Assembly: GCA_013076295.1 (NCBI GenBank)
Contig: RQOL01000658.1
Coordinates: 3,918,353-3,982,352, forward strand
Direction: 5' to 3'
Origin: Sanderia malayensis
Taxonomy: Eukaryota; Cnidaria; Scyphozoa; Semaeostomeae; Pelagiidae
Length of the DNA: 64,000 nt
In this document: positions 1 through 13,279 of the stretch, piece by piece
How the letters are laid out: each line of letters starts with the position of its first letter
Numbering within the stretch: the first letter of the stretch is position 1
The notes under the pieces: generated by a model
The model's input: the letters and a program-made list of their open reading frames with translations, nothing else
Told to the model about the DNA's origin: nothing
The model's database searches: none
Made by a program: the position numbers and the translations under genes

Positions 1-81
1 TGTGATCACATGCAAAAGCACAATGTGTATCACTCGCTCCAGAAAGTGATCACATGCACAACTTCTGATCACATGCAAAGT
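1..81. repeat. Three copies of a GTGATCACATGCA-like motif
   Basis: The motif (T/C)TGATCACATGCAaa occurs at about 2-17, 46-60 and 66-81, spaced irregularly. The core TGATCA is self-complementary. It may be the edge of a tandem repeat cut by the window start. No coding signal. Confidence 0.5.
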
Positions 82-579
82 TTTCTGACCTTCGTATAAA
101 CACATTTGATTGGATAAGATCCAATGCACTGCACGCTTTTACCTCCTTCGTCGGGTACCGTTAGTTCATTTCAATGTACCGGATTCTTTAAACTGGAGTT
201 TAGAGATGTTTTAATTGTATGCCACAGCAAGACTTATACAGCTGAAGTTGAGTCTGGGTCACACAAGTAATAGTAAAGGTTTCCCAACACAGCGAAGTAA
301 TGAATAATAATGTTTACTGTTGCGAGGATAATCTTCTCGCTCTTTTTCGGCAGGAGCTTCTATTAAATCATTCATGTTTTATGGAGTCCTTCGTTTGTTT
401 GTCGATGTTGGGAAGGTATTATCAACCTTGATAATTTTGGGCTTTAGCGAATTATTCTTTGTCATCTTTCCGACATCTTTATTAGTTTTTCGCTTATTGT
501 CAAATAATTTGTATTATTTTGCTATTTTCATCAAACCTTCAACCTGTCTTGACAAAAGAGGTTTCGCAACACGAACAAC

Positions 580-769
580 TACAGTCAAATCTGCATAGTT
601 CGAACTTGTGTAGTTCGAACTTTATCTAAGTCGAACAGAATTCTCTATCCCTTCAAGGATCACTAATGAACCAATTCTTATCAAGCAAACCTCTATATAA
701 TTCGAAATGTTTTTAATTCGAACATTCTCACGCTTCCCAGGGTGTTCGAATCATACAGAGTTGACTGTA
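580..769. mobile_element. pogo/Tigger-like MITE (about 190 bp)
   Basis: Terminal inverted repeats of about 26 bp match with few differences: the left end begins TACAGTCAAaTCTG and the complement of the right end begins TACAGTCAAcTCTG, and both continue to TTCGAAC. TA dinucleotides flank both ends, as expected for Tc1/mariner/pogo insertion. The interior is short, non-coding and carries further TTCGAA motifs. CAGT-starting ends and TA duplication suggest pogo/Tigger, but no transposase is present to confirm it. Confidence 0.7.
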
Positions 770-3614
770 TTTACGTTATAGGCCTCGCCGACGACACGAG
801 AGCTTTTAATCCGGTCCGGTAGGCTGGCTTAGCACTGGGCATGCTCAGGTCCGCTCTTTCTTTCACATCACTGGTCTTCTTTTCACCTTCGGAGACTTCT
901 ATCCTTCGCCGGCTATTTTATCGCTGCAAACTTTGCAGAGCTCTGCGTGTGCGTATGGTTTTGTAAAAGTAATGGGCCATTCAACTGCCTTATTTGAAAA
1001 TTGCTCATTAGCTTCCATGAGCTTGATGACCATCTTTCAACAATAAATAAGGCCTTTGAATAAACTTTTCAAGTTTATTCAAAAGTGTAAATATGTTCAA
1101 ATGTGTTTATATGAAAATATAAATAAATTTGGAACCGAGTCAATATTATGATGAGCCACCAAAATGAGATATAAAATACCAATGAACGAAAGCAGAAACT
1201 ATCCCAGCACAGTGATTTGGCCAACTTCGGTTACCTAACTCACTTTATGACCAGGCTTAGGCCTTAATTGTTCTAGCTTGTGTTTTTTTTTTCACGACAA
1301 GACAGTATTCTATTCCACGTATCTCATTGCAAAAACTCCAAAATAAATAAGTCGGCATTTTTATCGTGTGTTTCTTAGGCCACTATCATTTTCATTGGCG
1401 CGCCATATTTACCATTATTTTTACAAATTCTACTTTACATCTCTCAGCTGAGAACTCCACCTTGGCATTATGAACATAAATAATTATTTTTGCAAAGTTT
1501 GCTATTGTTACTAAAGCTGCCATATCAGGATCACAATTTCGAGACTTGTAGTTCTCTGTCGCGCTTCAAATGCATTTTGCAAGAATCTGCTTGCAACGCA
1601 TTTGAGGGCTGGGCGCTAGTTTGCCCAATCCCTTTCCGAGGTAGCGCGAAGAATTTCATAACGACACATCATCATCGAACACTATCTTATTAATGTGTTG
1701 TTATCGTAAGCCTTTCACGTTAAAAGTAATTATTGATAAAAATTGTTTTTGAGTTAAGATAAGAGTAGGCCGCAACGCTGGGATAGCATTGTTAGTTTTT
1801 TGACTTTTTGCATATGATTATTGATATATAATTGATTTATAAAATCTCATCATTCTAATCGCCTAAAACTTTTAATGCATTCGAAAAATATGTCTTATTT
1901 TCTCTTTCCTTTTTATGCTCATGTGGCTAGACACGTTTGAGCATATCTTAATTTGTTTTGAGGATAGAGATTAAAACCAATCTTATCCATTGCTCAATCT
2001 ATTTGAAATGTTCACCGAAATCTATGTCAACCACAAACTAACATCGTCTGGACAGCGGTTTTTGGGTAATTATTTCAAGGTCACTTTGTTTATGGGACAT
2101 TTTCAAACTCTTTATTAACATCTCTTTAGTTCCAAGGCTTGCTTGATTCAGACTCATAGACAAAGTACATTCTGCAAAGCACAGAATAATCCAAACAAAT
2201 ATTTCGCTCAGTTGAAAAGCTTATATGTTTTTTGAACGTCATTAAACCCTGGTTGTTGTTTGTTTAAACTATCTTTTAAGTGGGTTTATAATGCCTTTGT
2301 TGTCTCTATTATGAGAAGGTATGAGCCATTGCATTTTTGTTTTGTTGTTTTTTGTTTGGAGCTTCAATAACAGTGGGGACTTGCGTTGTGCGCTTGCCAA
2401 GTCGCTTGTGACTCACGCAATTGTGCACGCTGTGTTCAATGGTCCTTGTCGATTCAATTTTAGCTGGGTCTCTATGCGCTCCCAAAAGTACCAGAAGAAC
2501 CAACTCTTGGCAGAAAATTGCCCTTCATGGCCTCTTAGTATTTGCTGAATTTATTGCAGCTCGCGCTTTAGTTTTGCATCTGATAACATCTTTAATGTCC
2601 GCGCTAGCATGGAAAGTGGTTTTAGCGAGTTTAAACGCTGCTTAAATGAGGGGTTTTTGTACGTGTTCCCCCCGTGTACACGTTTGCGGCCACACCCCAT
2701 CCATACCCGCTCGTTCTTACCAAAAACAACTCTACTCCTTGCAGATACACTCACATTGATGCGTCATTGCTCACAACCAGGCTGCTGGAACATTTTGCTC
2801 ATTGCTGAGAGAGACTTTTTCGTCGAAAACGTTTTTGGGTAAGTTTTTTCTAATTTTTGTTACTTTCAAATTGGCTATTTCGCCAACCTCTAGCATGTGG
2901 TATCATAAATGGGTTTTTTGCATGAATCTCAACTCAAAACCAAACCAAAAGATAAATGCAGAAATCAAATGTAAATTTGCACTTGCGTAATTAATCATTT
3001 TATCCATTCAAAACTAGACGAGAAATTATTTTTCTTTCATAAACTTCCCCTTTATATTCTCTTTCTTCAAAGTTGGTAGATGAAATATCTATTTGCTAAT
3101 TTAAGCCAACTAATGCTCAAAATAACCAAGTAAATACCAGAGATACAGAGTCACAAACATGGCAATCAGCTTTTTTTATCTATCCAACCCATTCAACTGT
3201 CCCATTATATACACCAACGTTTTTTTTTCTAAAGCCTTTTGACGGTTGAGCTGTGATCCCAGGCTGGCATAATCAGACGCCCTTTGTCTCGATTGAATAA
3301 GCCCTCGACAAAGTCCAAAGTTCAATAAACGTTGTAAATTTCAACCGAATCTGTATCCCATATCGACGCGTGTCCCTCAAGAATCAACCGCCATGTTGAA
3401 ATTTATTCACCCCTCTTCTTAACATCTTTGCATTGAAATATCGATATAGCAAACCGTTTAAGGACACTAACGCACAGGTGTGTCACAGGACTTGCAGAGG
3501 GTAAAGTATCCCATGAAGCAATTCAAAGAGCGAGATACACATAGTTCTTCGTAGCAGGGAGGCAAATTGTTGCACGAAAAGCCGTGCCTTATATCACATG
3601 ATCAGAGCAACCCC

Positions 3615-4720
3615 AGTTAAGGCAATGATATAAAGCGCCGAAGGCGCTAGATACCTGACTCGCGTCGAATCAGTGAAGCCAATAAAAACTTGGCGGCCAT
3701 CTTAAAAGGGGGCAAAAAGTTGATGTTGGTCATCAAGTCAATACAGAAACACTACAATTCAATGCTTGTTTTGGGGATAATAATGGTGAAATAAGTCGAT
3801 ATATACATATTTCTACAGAGCATACAATATGATGATACTATTGAAATTGCTAGAATGGCAAAAAACGCACCATGTATCAGTATTTTGTTTATTTATTGCG
3901 GAGCGACGGATCCGGCCTAAATTCATTGAATTACAAAAACGTTGTAAAAATTAATACTTTTGGATGTACTGGATAATATGTATGCTCAAATTAAAGGTAA
4001 GTGACATGGTCTTGACATCCCAGAAGCTTATTAAAATATTAGCTGATGCGACACGGGATTTTACTGGAGTATTTTAAAACTTTACCAAAATCTGAAATTC
4101 CAACTTAAGTAACACCACACGGTTTTGGTTGCTAAAGGTTCAACAACGAGGAAAATCAATTATCTTCAGCCTAAGTGACTTTAAATATGTAACAGAATAT
4201 CAGACCGCTACGATTCTATGAATTAATTCACTTGTAAAAGGTATAATCTGCCACTGCGTTTCCTTTCCTTTCGAATTGGAGAAGTGTTGTATTTGCTAAT
4301 ATTTCAGTACCTAAGCTTTTGGGATATCAAAACCCTGTCACTTACCTTTAATTAGAGCTTACAAATTATATCCAGTAAATCCAAGACTTTTAATTCAACA
4401 ACTGTTTTTGTTATTCGATTAATTTAGGCCTGTTCCATCGTTCCGCAAAAAATAAACAAAATACCGATATTTGAAACGTTTTTGTCATTATCTAAATTCT
4501 ACTAGTATCCTCATATTATGTGCTCTGCAACAGTATGCATATGTCAAACTTTTTTACAATTATTTTCCTCCAGAGAGAGCATTTAACTTTGGAATCGTTG
4601 ATTTACAAAAGCTATTTGCCCCCTTATAAAATGGCCGCCAAATGGCATCACTCTTGTCTGCACGAATCGTGCGGAGTCAGGTATCTAGCGCCTTCGGCGC
4701 TTTATATCATTGAGTTAAGG
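3615..4720. mobile_element. Non-autonomous hAT-type inverted-repeat element
   Basis: The element (3623-4712) is bounded by a perfect 8-bp direct repeat AGTTAAGG (3615-3622 and 4713-4720). It begins CAATGATATAAAGCGCC and ends with the complement. The two arms (about 3623-4030 and 4312-4712) are inverted copies along roughly 400 bp. They include a GGCGCTAGATACCTGACTC block and a TTAAAGGTAAGTGACA block, separated by about 280 bp of unrelated DNA. An 8-bp duplication and a YARNG-type terminus (CAATG) fit the hAT superfamily. The arms have diverged by substitutions and small indels, so the insertion is not very recent. There is no transposase frame. Confidence 0.8.
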
Positions 4721-5975
4721 TGACTTTACTTGAAATCGAGACTTTCTTTAAAACAATGAAATTGCCACGCTATCTGCAGACAAATAAAAGTTGCTGCCAT
4801 TTTTTCAGTTGTTTTTAACTAAATACGTCTGATTGTGATTTACACAGTATGGTTATATATAGCTACGAGTTATTAAAAAATTTGCATGGAATAAAAGCAA
4901 GTTGAAGTATTGATTCAGTGGTTGAAATAAGAAAACAATTTTCCGATTATAGGCATTGTCCAGGAGTATGTGCCATGTTGCATGAGAGTGCGTAGAACGG
5001 CTCCCCGCCGATAATTCGATCTCCGACACTTCGAATGCTGATTAAAGCCCCTTTCAAACCATTTTCACTGATCAGCCATTGAGCCGAACTTTTTTTGCCA
5101 TTTCAAATAAATGAGTTCGAGTCCCCTTCGTGGTTCGAGTTGGACACGGAGCTTCTCAATGCCATGACTATTGAATATAGGGCCCCCTTTACTTTCTTTT
5201 TATACCATGATTGTTTAAAGGAAGACATATCTCCCCTTTTATTAACTAAATACTCAATGTATGGCTATGTTTTTTTACTTTTTTATCGAGATCCTCGTAA
5301 CATGGTTTGGTATTATTTTGACAGGTCATCTTGGATAAATATTTGTGTTATTATTATTTATTTATTACTGCTATTATTTGCTTTAAGCAGTGCCGTTTCT
5401 CATGGCCGAACTTCCAACGGGGGTGGGTCAAACTGTTGACCCAGGATCCCTTGGGGTCGTTTTATCTCAGAGTTTAAGTACTTTTTCAAATTTTTGTTGT
5501 TCCTGATAATGTCGTAAAAGGTGATCGATGATTTTTCCGTTGTTGGAGGTATCCACTAGACTTCTTTCTTATAAGGGTCTTCTTCATAATTAACTTAAAT
5601 GTCTCAAAAGCAAGAAAACTCGTACCACCAACAATATCCATTTTAGAAACTTTTCAATTTTGAATGTTGTTATCACTGCAAATAACTGAGAAATGGGCAG
5701 CCCTTCCCATTCATATTCAATCCACAATGACATGACATGAATTTTGTGCTTAGGTATTTTTCGCTTTTCTGACGTCTCTGTATTGTAGTTATTATAACCT
5801 CTGTATGGGATATGATTTCTAACACGTTAAATACGGAGTTAAGATTATGTAGGAAGTTTTGTTTTGGAACTACCTTTTTGTAAAATGAGGTCCAAAAATA
5901 AGGAACTTTTATAACTAGGGCTGGGGGTAGGCTCTTTGTAAAAATCGAGTTTAATCAATGTTTCAATAGATACAT

Positions 5976-6070
5976 CAATAAATAAATAAATAGATACAGT
6001 AATAAATAGATAAAAAGATACATTAATAAATAGATAAATAGATAAATAGATACAGTAATAAAGGCAATAG
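5976..6070. repeat. AAATAGATA-type microsatellite
   Basis: Imperfect runs of AATAAATAGATA and GATACAGTAATAAATA make up about 95 bp. The open frame reading through the opposite strand (Tyr/Ile/Leu-rich) is a product of the repeat. Confidence 0.8.
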
Positions 6071-8737
6071 ATACAAAGTTGCATCATTCAATTATTCAAG
6101 ATCCCGCTTCTGTATTAAAAGCCTGCTTGCATATATTAAGTGAATGTGGTTTTGGCTTAGTCGTATTAGCATTTATCCTTCTCGTATGGACTTGACAAAC
6201 CACGTTTTGTCTCGGAATGATTTTGGTTTCGTATTGTGTGTCGTGATCCTTAACCCAACGTGACATTCATGTGTCAAACGAAGCTTCTAGTAAACATCGC
6301 GTCGGGCAAGCCGAGATTTATTTCCGTTGTGGCAAATGAAATTAACCGATTTCGACTTGAGTCTTTGTGTCATTTGTGCTCTTTCATTTTTTAGCCATAT
6401 CAAACAAGTAAAAAGACTTTAAAACCACAACATTTTGTCTCGCCGTTCTGCAGCAGTCGTTTGAGCAGTCAATTTGATAAGAAATCAAAGCAATAATGAA
6501 GGTATGTTTTTTTTTATTTATGTTTTCATTAGCCTGTTATATATCATAAATAACTGTATTTTCTTCTTCAACTCTGCGCATCTCGTTTTGAGTTTGATGA
6601 AAAACTTCTTCAGTTGTAATTGTCACCTATTCAGGCCTAGGCGGCACATGGTGTTGCTACAATAACTTTACTTCTTTTGACATTGTAAAAATTATGACCG
6701 GTTTGTTATGTTTTTAATCAAAGGTTATTATTTTTATCCGTTTGCTCTTATCCGCACTTATGTGATTTATTTCATTAGATTTTTCCTTTATTTTCAATTA
6801 AATGCATTCCTCCGCTCCCGGGATTTTCTGCATGTGCTGAATTTCAATTGATTTCTTAGGCCCGTGAAGGCTTCGGCCGTGGAAATGTACAGTTTTATAT
6901 TGAGCATAAAATTCGTAGTTCATTGCTAAAGTTTGATTTGAAATTTATTTATTCAAAGTTTTCTTCGGAGTCACAATAGTTTCTATCAGGGCAAATATAA
7001 TTTTTTGGCCACAACTGATTGTAAGAAGGATAAATTAATTATTAAGTATGTCTTTTCTTTTCCTCAGAGGTAAAGCCCACCTGTAGTCATTTAGTCCCAT
7101 TTTTGCCAATTTTCCAAATACTATGACATACAGCTATAGTGACTGCAGAGATTTCTCCGTATTAAGGTGATGCTTCCAATATAACCTGTCTGATCTATCA
7201 CTGACTGGCGATTATCCTCTTTCTCAGAAACGATAGCGAGGCTGTCCGTGAATTGCGGCTAGGCCTCATATTTTGTCTGCCGAATTCAATGATACTGGAT
7301 TGATTGAACGATTCGAAATATTGCTTTTATTAGCGCCTAGGCCAAATTAATTTTAAGACAGATGAAGACTTTTCTTTTTGAAGAAGTGTAATAGGAAGGA
7401 TTTTTCTCACGCGTTGTTCTTGAAATTGAAATCCTGCTCTATTATCCCAATCCAAAAACATTTCTTTTGAATATTATGAACTTACATAGTCTTATTATAT
7501 TATAACAATGATTAACGGAAATTGTGTTCCTGCTGCATAGTCAATAGACTGTGTTTTACTGATAAACATTAGAGATTACCTTCGTTAAATTTTAATTCGA
7601 AGTCGAAGAATTGTTGATAAAATAAAATTTTCAACAAAGATTTTTGACACAGTTATTTCAGCTCTCCGAAATATCAACATATGTAAATTTCCCAGGTCTC
7701 CAAAGCGTCTCCCGACAAAGCACACGTGTTTTAACGCTGGTGCAATAACGACTGCGATGTTTAGCGTCACAGGTCACCGTTGTTAAGACTTCGCTCATTA
7801 CTTGGCTCAGTTCATGCCCAGCGTGAGTAAAACACGTGGCTCACGCTCGAGTTTTGTGGCTTTGCGATTAATGCGTCATAATGGCGCACGGCAGGATCGT
7901 GCGCGCGGTTTAGGCCATCTTGCTGCACGGCAACCTGGATGTGACGACCACCCACTGACCCACGCCCTATTTTTTTAACTTTTCGCTACGGAAAACTAAG
8001 CATCTTGGTCCGTTTTGAAGTGCCCCTTGTAGTATCGGATGTTTTCGATATTATTAGTCTGTTTTCCAAGATTGCTTACAGTCACATCGGACGTACAAAT
8101 ATTAAAACGGACAACAAACAAACATAGAGACGGACAAACAAGTCGATAAAGTAAATAAAATTCCACCATCGTTGAACAGCTGGGTAAATACCGTGCCGCA
8201 ATTTGCAGTGTTTACATTTGGCGCGAGTCTAACGTTCTATAATCTTATTGATTTGATTTTCAATTCTTGGGTTCTGAATTGTGTACTGCACTTGTTTTTA
8301 CTGAGTATAGAATAATACAGACGTGCAAGCAATAATGATAGGTGTAAAAAGCGCTATGCCTTGTGGGATTAATAAGAGTTAAGCATGGAATGGGAAATGG
8401 AATTTAATGATGGAATGGATGAAATATAAAACATCGGACATGCGCATTAGATGCAAAACCACATTCCATGCGAATTTATTTTTGTGTTGCCTTTCCTTCT
8501 ATTAATTATGCGTGGCACATTTCACTTGATTCCTGTTGTCAGTGTTGTCTATGAAATTGTAAAGTCTTTGCGAACAATTTGAAAGAGAACGCCAGAGTGC
8601 GCAATGAGAAATTAACGCCTTTTGATGATAAGAGTGATGTTTATACCAGAATGCAGAATGGGATAATAATCAAAATACAACAGATAATCCAAACTCCTAA
8701 ATTTTTTGCTGTTATTATTGCTCTTATTTGATCTTAT

Positions 8738-8822
8738 TCTGTTGTTTTTGCTCTTTCGCTGTTTTATTGTCTTACTGTTTTACTTTTTAACTGTTTTACT
8801 GTTTTATTGTTTTACTGTTTTT
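8738..8822. repeat. CTGTTTTA(C/T)TGTTTT minisatellite
   Basis: Tandem 8- to 16-bp units of the CTGTTTTATTGTTTTA kind, with point differences between units. Confidence 0.75.
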
Positions 8823-8857
8823 TAGTAATTTTTAGCCGCCCATGCCTGTGCAACATG

Positions 8858-8915
8858 GCATTTATTATTATTAGTATCATTATTATTATTATTATCATTG
8901 TTGTTGTTGTTGTTG
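8858..8915. repeat. TTA/TTG trinucleotide repeat
   Basis: A (TTA)n run with TCA interruptions passes into five TTG units. The Asn-rich minus-strand frame across it is a repeat artefact. Confidence 0.8.
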
Positions 8916-9230
8916 AGATTAACGAGGTTCAACGTAACTAAAAAGCAATGGAAATTTATGAATAAAAATGGGAGATCGTGGGGCTCGACGAAGGTTGAGG
9001 TATTCTTATAAAAGTGTATGCATTGTTGTGTCCAATTTGGCCTTAATGCTGCTTTCATCTGGTGTCTGCAATATCAAAAGACGGCAAAGAAGTAAAATAT
9101 ATTTTATTGTTGACTGGCGGAGGGGAACTTAGACTAGTTCTTATGATTGACAATACATCAATTATCGTGTTGCCAAAAAAACCTTGTTTGAGTTACTCGT
9201 ATTCAAACCAGGAGAACAGAACCAAACATT

Positions 9231-9284
9231 AGAATAAATGACGATTCTAAACCGAGCATTATGTAGAATAAATGACGATTCTAA
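9231..9284. repeat. 33-bp tandem duplication
   Basis: AGAATAAATGACGATTCTAAA occurs twice, at about 9231 and 9264, in direct orientation. It looks like a simple local duplication. Confidence 0.7.
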
Positions 9285-11737
9285 AATAAGGCTGCAGGTT
9301 TGCTTTGTTTCTTGAATTGCAAACAAGCCCAATGCTGACAAGAATCTTGTCTCGACTCGAATCACCCGAGGTAACGGTGTCGTGAAGGTGGGGGAATGGG
9401 GTATGTGGGTCAACAGTAAAAATTGTAGAATGTATATTTGGATTCAATCAAGACTTTGGCGGCAAGTACGATAGGAATAGATGTGGTCGTACTCGTAAAT
9501 TGCTGCAAGGTTGTGATGAGAAAATTCTTAACGATGGTGAATCTTCCTTCCGAAGTGTTCAAAACGACACGACAAATTCAATGCAATTCTTGCACCACAC
9601 CGAACTATTTGATCGGAATTAAGACAAGGGCCTCTGGTTGGTTGGGAAGTACACATCAATTATTCGGGCGTTTTATATGGACTATATAAATGACCATTTT
9701 GACGTGGATACAAAATGAGCGCGCCATAATTTTTATCATTTCCTATGAATCATACAGATATTAATTCTCCCGCAGGCCCTGTACCAAGGCTATTTAACCT
9801 CACTTTCCTACTCTATGAGTTTGGTGGTTTTCATTAAGCCTTGACTGTAACTGAATATGTTGTATGTTGTTATTGGGTTTTCGTTGCTTCTTGCTGCTGA
9901 AATGTTGGAAAAGTATCCACGTCCTAATACAAGCCTTTGCTGACCATTTGCGTAAGATTGATCTTTATATTTGATTATAACCCACGAGGGAAGAATCTAT
10001 GCATATGTATGGTCCCAGTAAGTTATCAAATTAGTTTATGCATTATGGCGTTACTGGAATTGACTGGCAAGAACTTTACCTGCTAATCCAAAAGAAGCTT
10101 TCTTTTAGTAGAATATGTAACGGTCGCTTCGCAGAGTAAATACGTAAATACCCGACAACACACTTTTTTATATAAGAATACCAATTTTTTGTGTCTAGCC
10201 TCGATATTCTTAAGAACCTTCGATTTTTAGCATGAAATTATTTTCAAATTATTATTGACCCAGCCTTATTTTTATTTACGAGAGAACGAAGACAGACAAT
10301 AGATCGTAGTCCTGATAACGTTATAGCCTGGTTTTATTCTTACTTTTAGAGAATTTGAGCCTCGATGTTCTTATAAGCTATATTCTAAGAAAAAAATGTG
10401 CATATATCATTCTAGCACAGACGGATTTGAGTCAGACAGGAAACGTAAATTTTCTTCAATCGGAAGATATTTGTTTACTTTTTAGTCTGTGCTTCAAATT
10501 TTCTTTGGCCTTGGGCCGGTACGCATGCCGCACACCCTTGTGTAAAGGCCTTGGGCCATACTACACACTTTATGTATGGCTTTCCTCATAGCTTCATGCT
10601 ACAATTTTGGCTTGTCCAAGTACTTGTTGGTTATGTCAGACTCAGTTATCACAGTTTTCAGAGACGCAGATTGGGAAGGAAGGGGGAGGGGCTATAACCT
10701 ACTACGTTTCTTTTTGTCAAGTTTCATATTTTATACTGATTACCAAGACTTGGATACGTCAAATCATAAATTAGATTTTTAATAATTCGTGGTATCCTTT
10801 GTAGGGGCGTGCCATAATAGTGACGGCTCACCTATTCTAAACATTGTACACACTAATTGCAAGCAATTGAATTCTTATTTTCTTGGCAATGAATTGCAGT
10901 GTGAAAGAGGAGTCAGTCAAATCAGCATTCCCATGTTTCATTCATTCGTTTTTGCTAGCAACTTGTATCGATTGAAAAATGCGTGATTTGTGGTACGTTT
11001 ATTTCGCTTCACCTTTGTGAAATTTCAAAAGAATATTACGCATGAATGTGTGTAGTTTTAATTCGAATAAAAACCTTCTTATTATATTCAATCTTAATTT
11101 CGATAAGCTTATTCAATTAAGTCTGGTGGTCAGGTAAACTGGACTATTGTTCTTCCTTGAAAAAAATGTTGTGAAATCCCTCTATGTACTTGCACCACAG
11201 AACTTCGGCTTTTTATTGATTGAAACCTTATACGGATCTCTGTAGTTTTGAAAAATCGAAGTGATTAACCAAAGCACTCATGCGTGTAGCGATAGTCATA
11301 AAACTGATTGTTTCAGAGCTTGTAACCTGTCATTTGAATAGGGGATAGTTAGGTTGTGCTGTGCGCTGTTTGCTATGAACAGGTTTTGTTCTAGTACCGG
11401 CTGACTACGACTCCGGCGAGAGAGAAAAAGCAAGTTATTGGTAGCGATTAACGAAACGTTTTTTTTTTCAATGTTTTGTAAACGAAATTGAATGCTTTTC
11501 GTTGGTTGATGATGCTCAGCTCGATCATGAATGTGATGTTTGTTTGATTTTCGCTTCAAGGTGTCACATGAGATAGAGCATCTATCGTCGTATATTGTGT
11601 GAAGTCGACTCGAGTGACGAACAACGTCGTTTGACTGGCCTTGTTTACAAAAGAAAGAAAGCATACCAGCTGAACTGGGAACCTGTGGCACACGCACATG
11701 TTCATGCGGGCGAGGGAATGAACGACGCCAGGTTCGC

Positions 11738-13279
11738 ATGCGTGATAAAAACAAAACTTGGGAAGACATGATGCCGGATAATGTCAAACTGGACTATGAT
11801 TCACGGCGTGTTCAACGTCGCGACTTTGAAGAGACGGCTGTTCTCCTGGAAGAGGAGGGAACAACGAATCACCACAGCAGTGCCGTAGAATTCACTACGT
11901 CAAAAGACTCGACTAGCCCCGTAAACTTGGGCAGTTTGAGTTTCATACGAAAGAAGCGGCGTTTTCAGACTAGCCTTTCACTGGAGTCTTCCACTGGGAA
12001 AATATCGGATAAACAATTTCGTGGCGGTGGTAGTGGCGGTGCAGTTAATAACCTATCGATGGGCTCCATGAAAATTCCACAACAGGAGAAGAATTTTAAC
12101 AACGATGACGTTCGAATACCGAAAGGTTTGAAGTCGATTCCGAGGTTTATACCCAGCGGAACGAATACCAGCTCGCCCATACTCTTCGATAATGTTCACC
12201 AGCAACATCGGAAATTTTTTCTGGATTTTTTTACGACGTGCATCGATGCGAAATGGCGGTGGATAACGATGCTGTTTGCTTCGAGTTTCGTTGTCAGTTG
12301 GCTCGTATTCGGTACTCTATGGTGGTTAATTTACTACCTGAGGAAACAGCACGGCTCCGCCGCCGTTTGTATTCTCAACGTCGACTCGTGGACGACTGCG
12401 TTTTTGTTCTCCCTCGAGACCCAAACAACAATTGGTTATGGGGGTCGTGCGGTCACCGACGAGTGTCCCGAGGGAGTCGTGTTGGTGTCCATACAAACGG
12501 TTATTGGGCTGTTTATCACGTGTTCGATGCTGGGGCTCACGTTTGCCAAATTGTCGCGACCAAAAAACAGAGCCAACACGGTTGTGTTCTCGAATAAAGC
12601 TGTTATTGCGTTGAGGGATTCGAAACTGTGCTTTATGTTCAGAGTTGCGGACATACGCAAAAGAAGGCTGTATGATTGTAATGTGCGCGCGGTGCTGATT
12701 CACTCGAAGATATCCAAGGAAGGAGAGTACATACCCTTCAACATGAGCGATTTGACTCTCACCATTGATCTCAAACAGGTCGAGTATACGATGAGGATTT
12801 TCCCGATTTTCCCGCTCACACTCATTCATCCGATTGACGAAGACAGTCCCCTCTACGACATATCTGCCCTCGATTTGGAACGTAATCACATCGAGGTTGT
12901 GATAATACTGGAAGGTACCGTACCGCATACTGGCATGGTCACGCAAGCTGTTGCATCGTATACGTCCAAGGAAATCTTATGGGGTCATCGGTTTAATGAC
13001 ATGGTCGATGCAAAGTGTTTCTCTGATGACACCTGGAAGGTCGACTTCAAAAAATTCCACATGACCTACAAGGACAATGTCACTCCGCTCGCCTCTGCGA
13101 AGGAGCTGGCTCAGATCGACGAGGAAAGCGACTCGAACGGCTATCAAACGGGTTCGAGTACAGCTTCGGCTATCTCCAGTTACCACAACGCCACTCTGAT
13201 TGTGCCAGAGAGTGTCGCAATCGATATCGATTCTCGTAGCCTCTCAGCCATTCCAGCACTGAAAGAGACTGAGGCCTGA
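11738..13279 (+). CDS. Inward-rectifier K+ channel (Kir), intronless
   Basis: The product is 513 residues and has the full Kir layout. A long polar N-terminus (1-165) is followed by TM1 at about 174-201, a pore loop with filter TIGYG (231-235) and TM2 at about 245-270. A conserved cytoplasmic domain carries EGEYIP, DEDSPLYD, VVIILEG and EILWGHRF. Cys211 and Cys243 flank the pore and probably form the usual extracellular disulfide. Kir channels are tetramers that set resting potential and need PIP2; the basic RPKNR after TM2 is the expected PIP2 site. The TM2 rectification position (D172 of Kir2.1) is Thr261, predicting weak polyamine block. The N-terminus is about 80 residues longer than vertebrate Kir2, so translation might start at the Met pair 10-11. 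No intron interrupts the frame, which hints at retroposition or lineage intron loss. The Kir subfamily cannot be assigned with confidence. Confidence 0.95.
   Translation: MRDKNKTWEDMMPDNVKLDYDSRRVQRRDFEETAVLLEEEGTTNHHSSAVEFTTSKDSTSPVNLGSLSFIRKKRRFQTSLSLESSTGKISDKQFRGGGSGGAVNNLSMGSMKIPQQEKNFNNDDVRIPKGLKSIPRFIPSGTNTSSPILFDNVHQQHRKFFLDFFTTCIDAKWRWITMLFASSFVVSWLVFGTLWWLIYYLRKQHGSAAVCILNVDSWTTAFLFSLETQTTIGYGGRAVTDECPEGVVLVSIQTVIGLFITCSMLGLTFAKLSRPKNRANTVVFSNKAVIALRDSKLCFMFRVADIRKRRLYDCNVRAVLIHSKISKEGEYIPFNMSDLTLTIDLKQVEYTMRIFPIFPLTLIHPIDEDSPLYDISALDLERNHIEVVIILEGTVPHTGMVTQAVASYTSKEILWGHRFNDMVDAKCFSDDTWKVDFKKFHMTYKDNVTPLASAKELAQIDEESDSNGYQTGSSTASAISSYHNATLIVPESVAIDIDSRSLSAIPALKETEA

Larger units (their letters stand above)
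82..11737. other. 11.6-kb gene-poor stretch left of the Kir gene
   Basis: Apart from the elements listed separately I see no conserved exon, RNA gene or long open frame. The open frames here (up to 114 codons, for example 5095-5439 +) are AT-rich, unlike any family I know and lack convincing splice sites. A short hairpin lies at about 1055-1087 (TTTGAATAAAC / GTTTATTCAAA). Distal regulatory DNA or 5' non-coding exons of the Kir gene could be present but cannot be seen from sequence alone. Confidence 0.6.

Noticed and set aside
11965..13186. Long minus-strand and shifted frames inside the Kir gene (up to 206 codons)
   Set aside because: They are antisense or shifted shadows of a strongly supported channel frame and show no family features.
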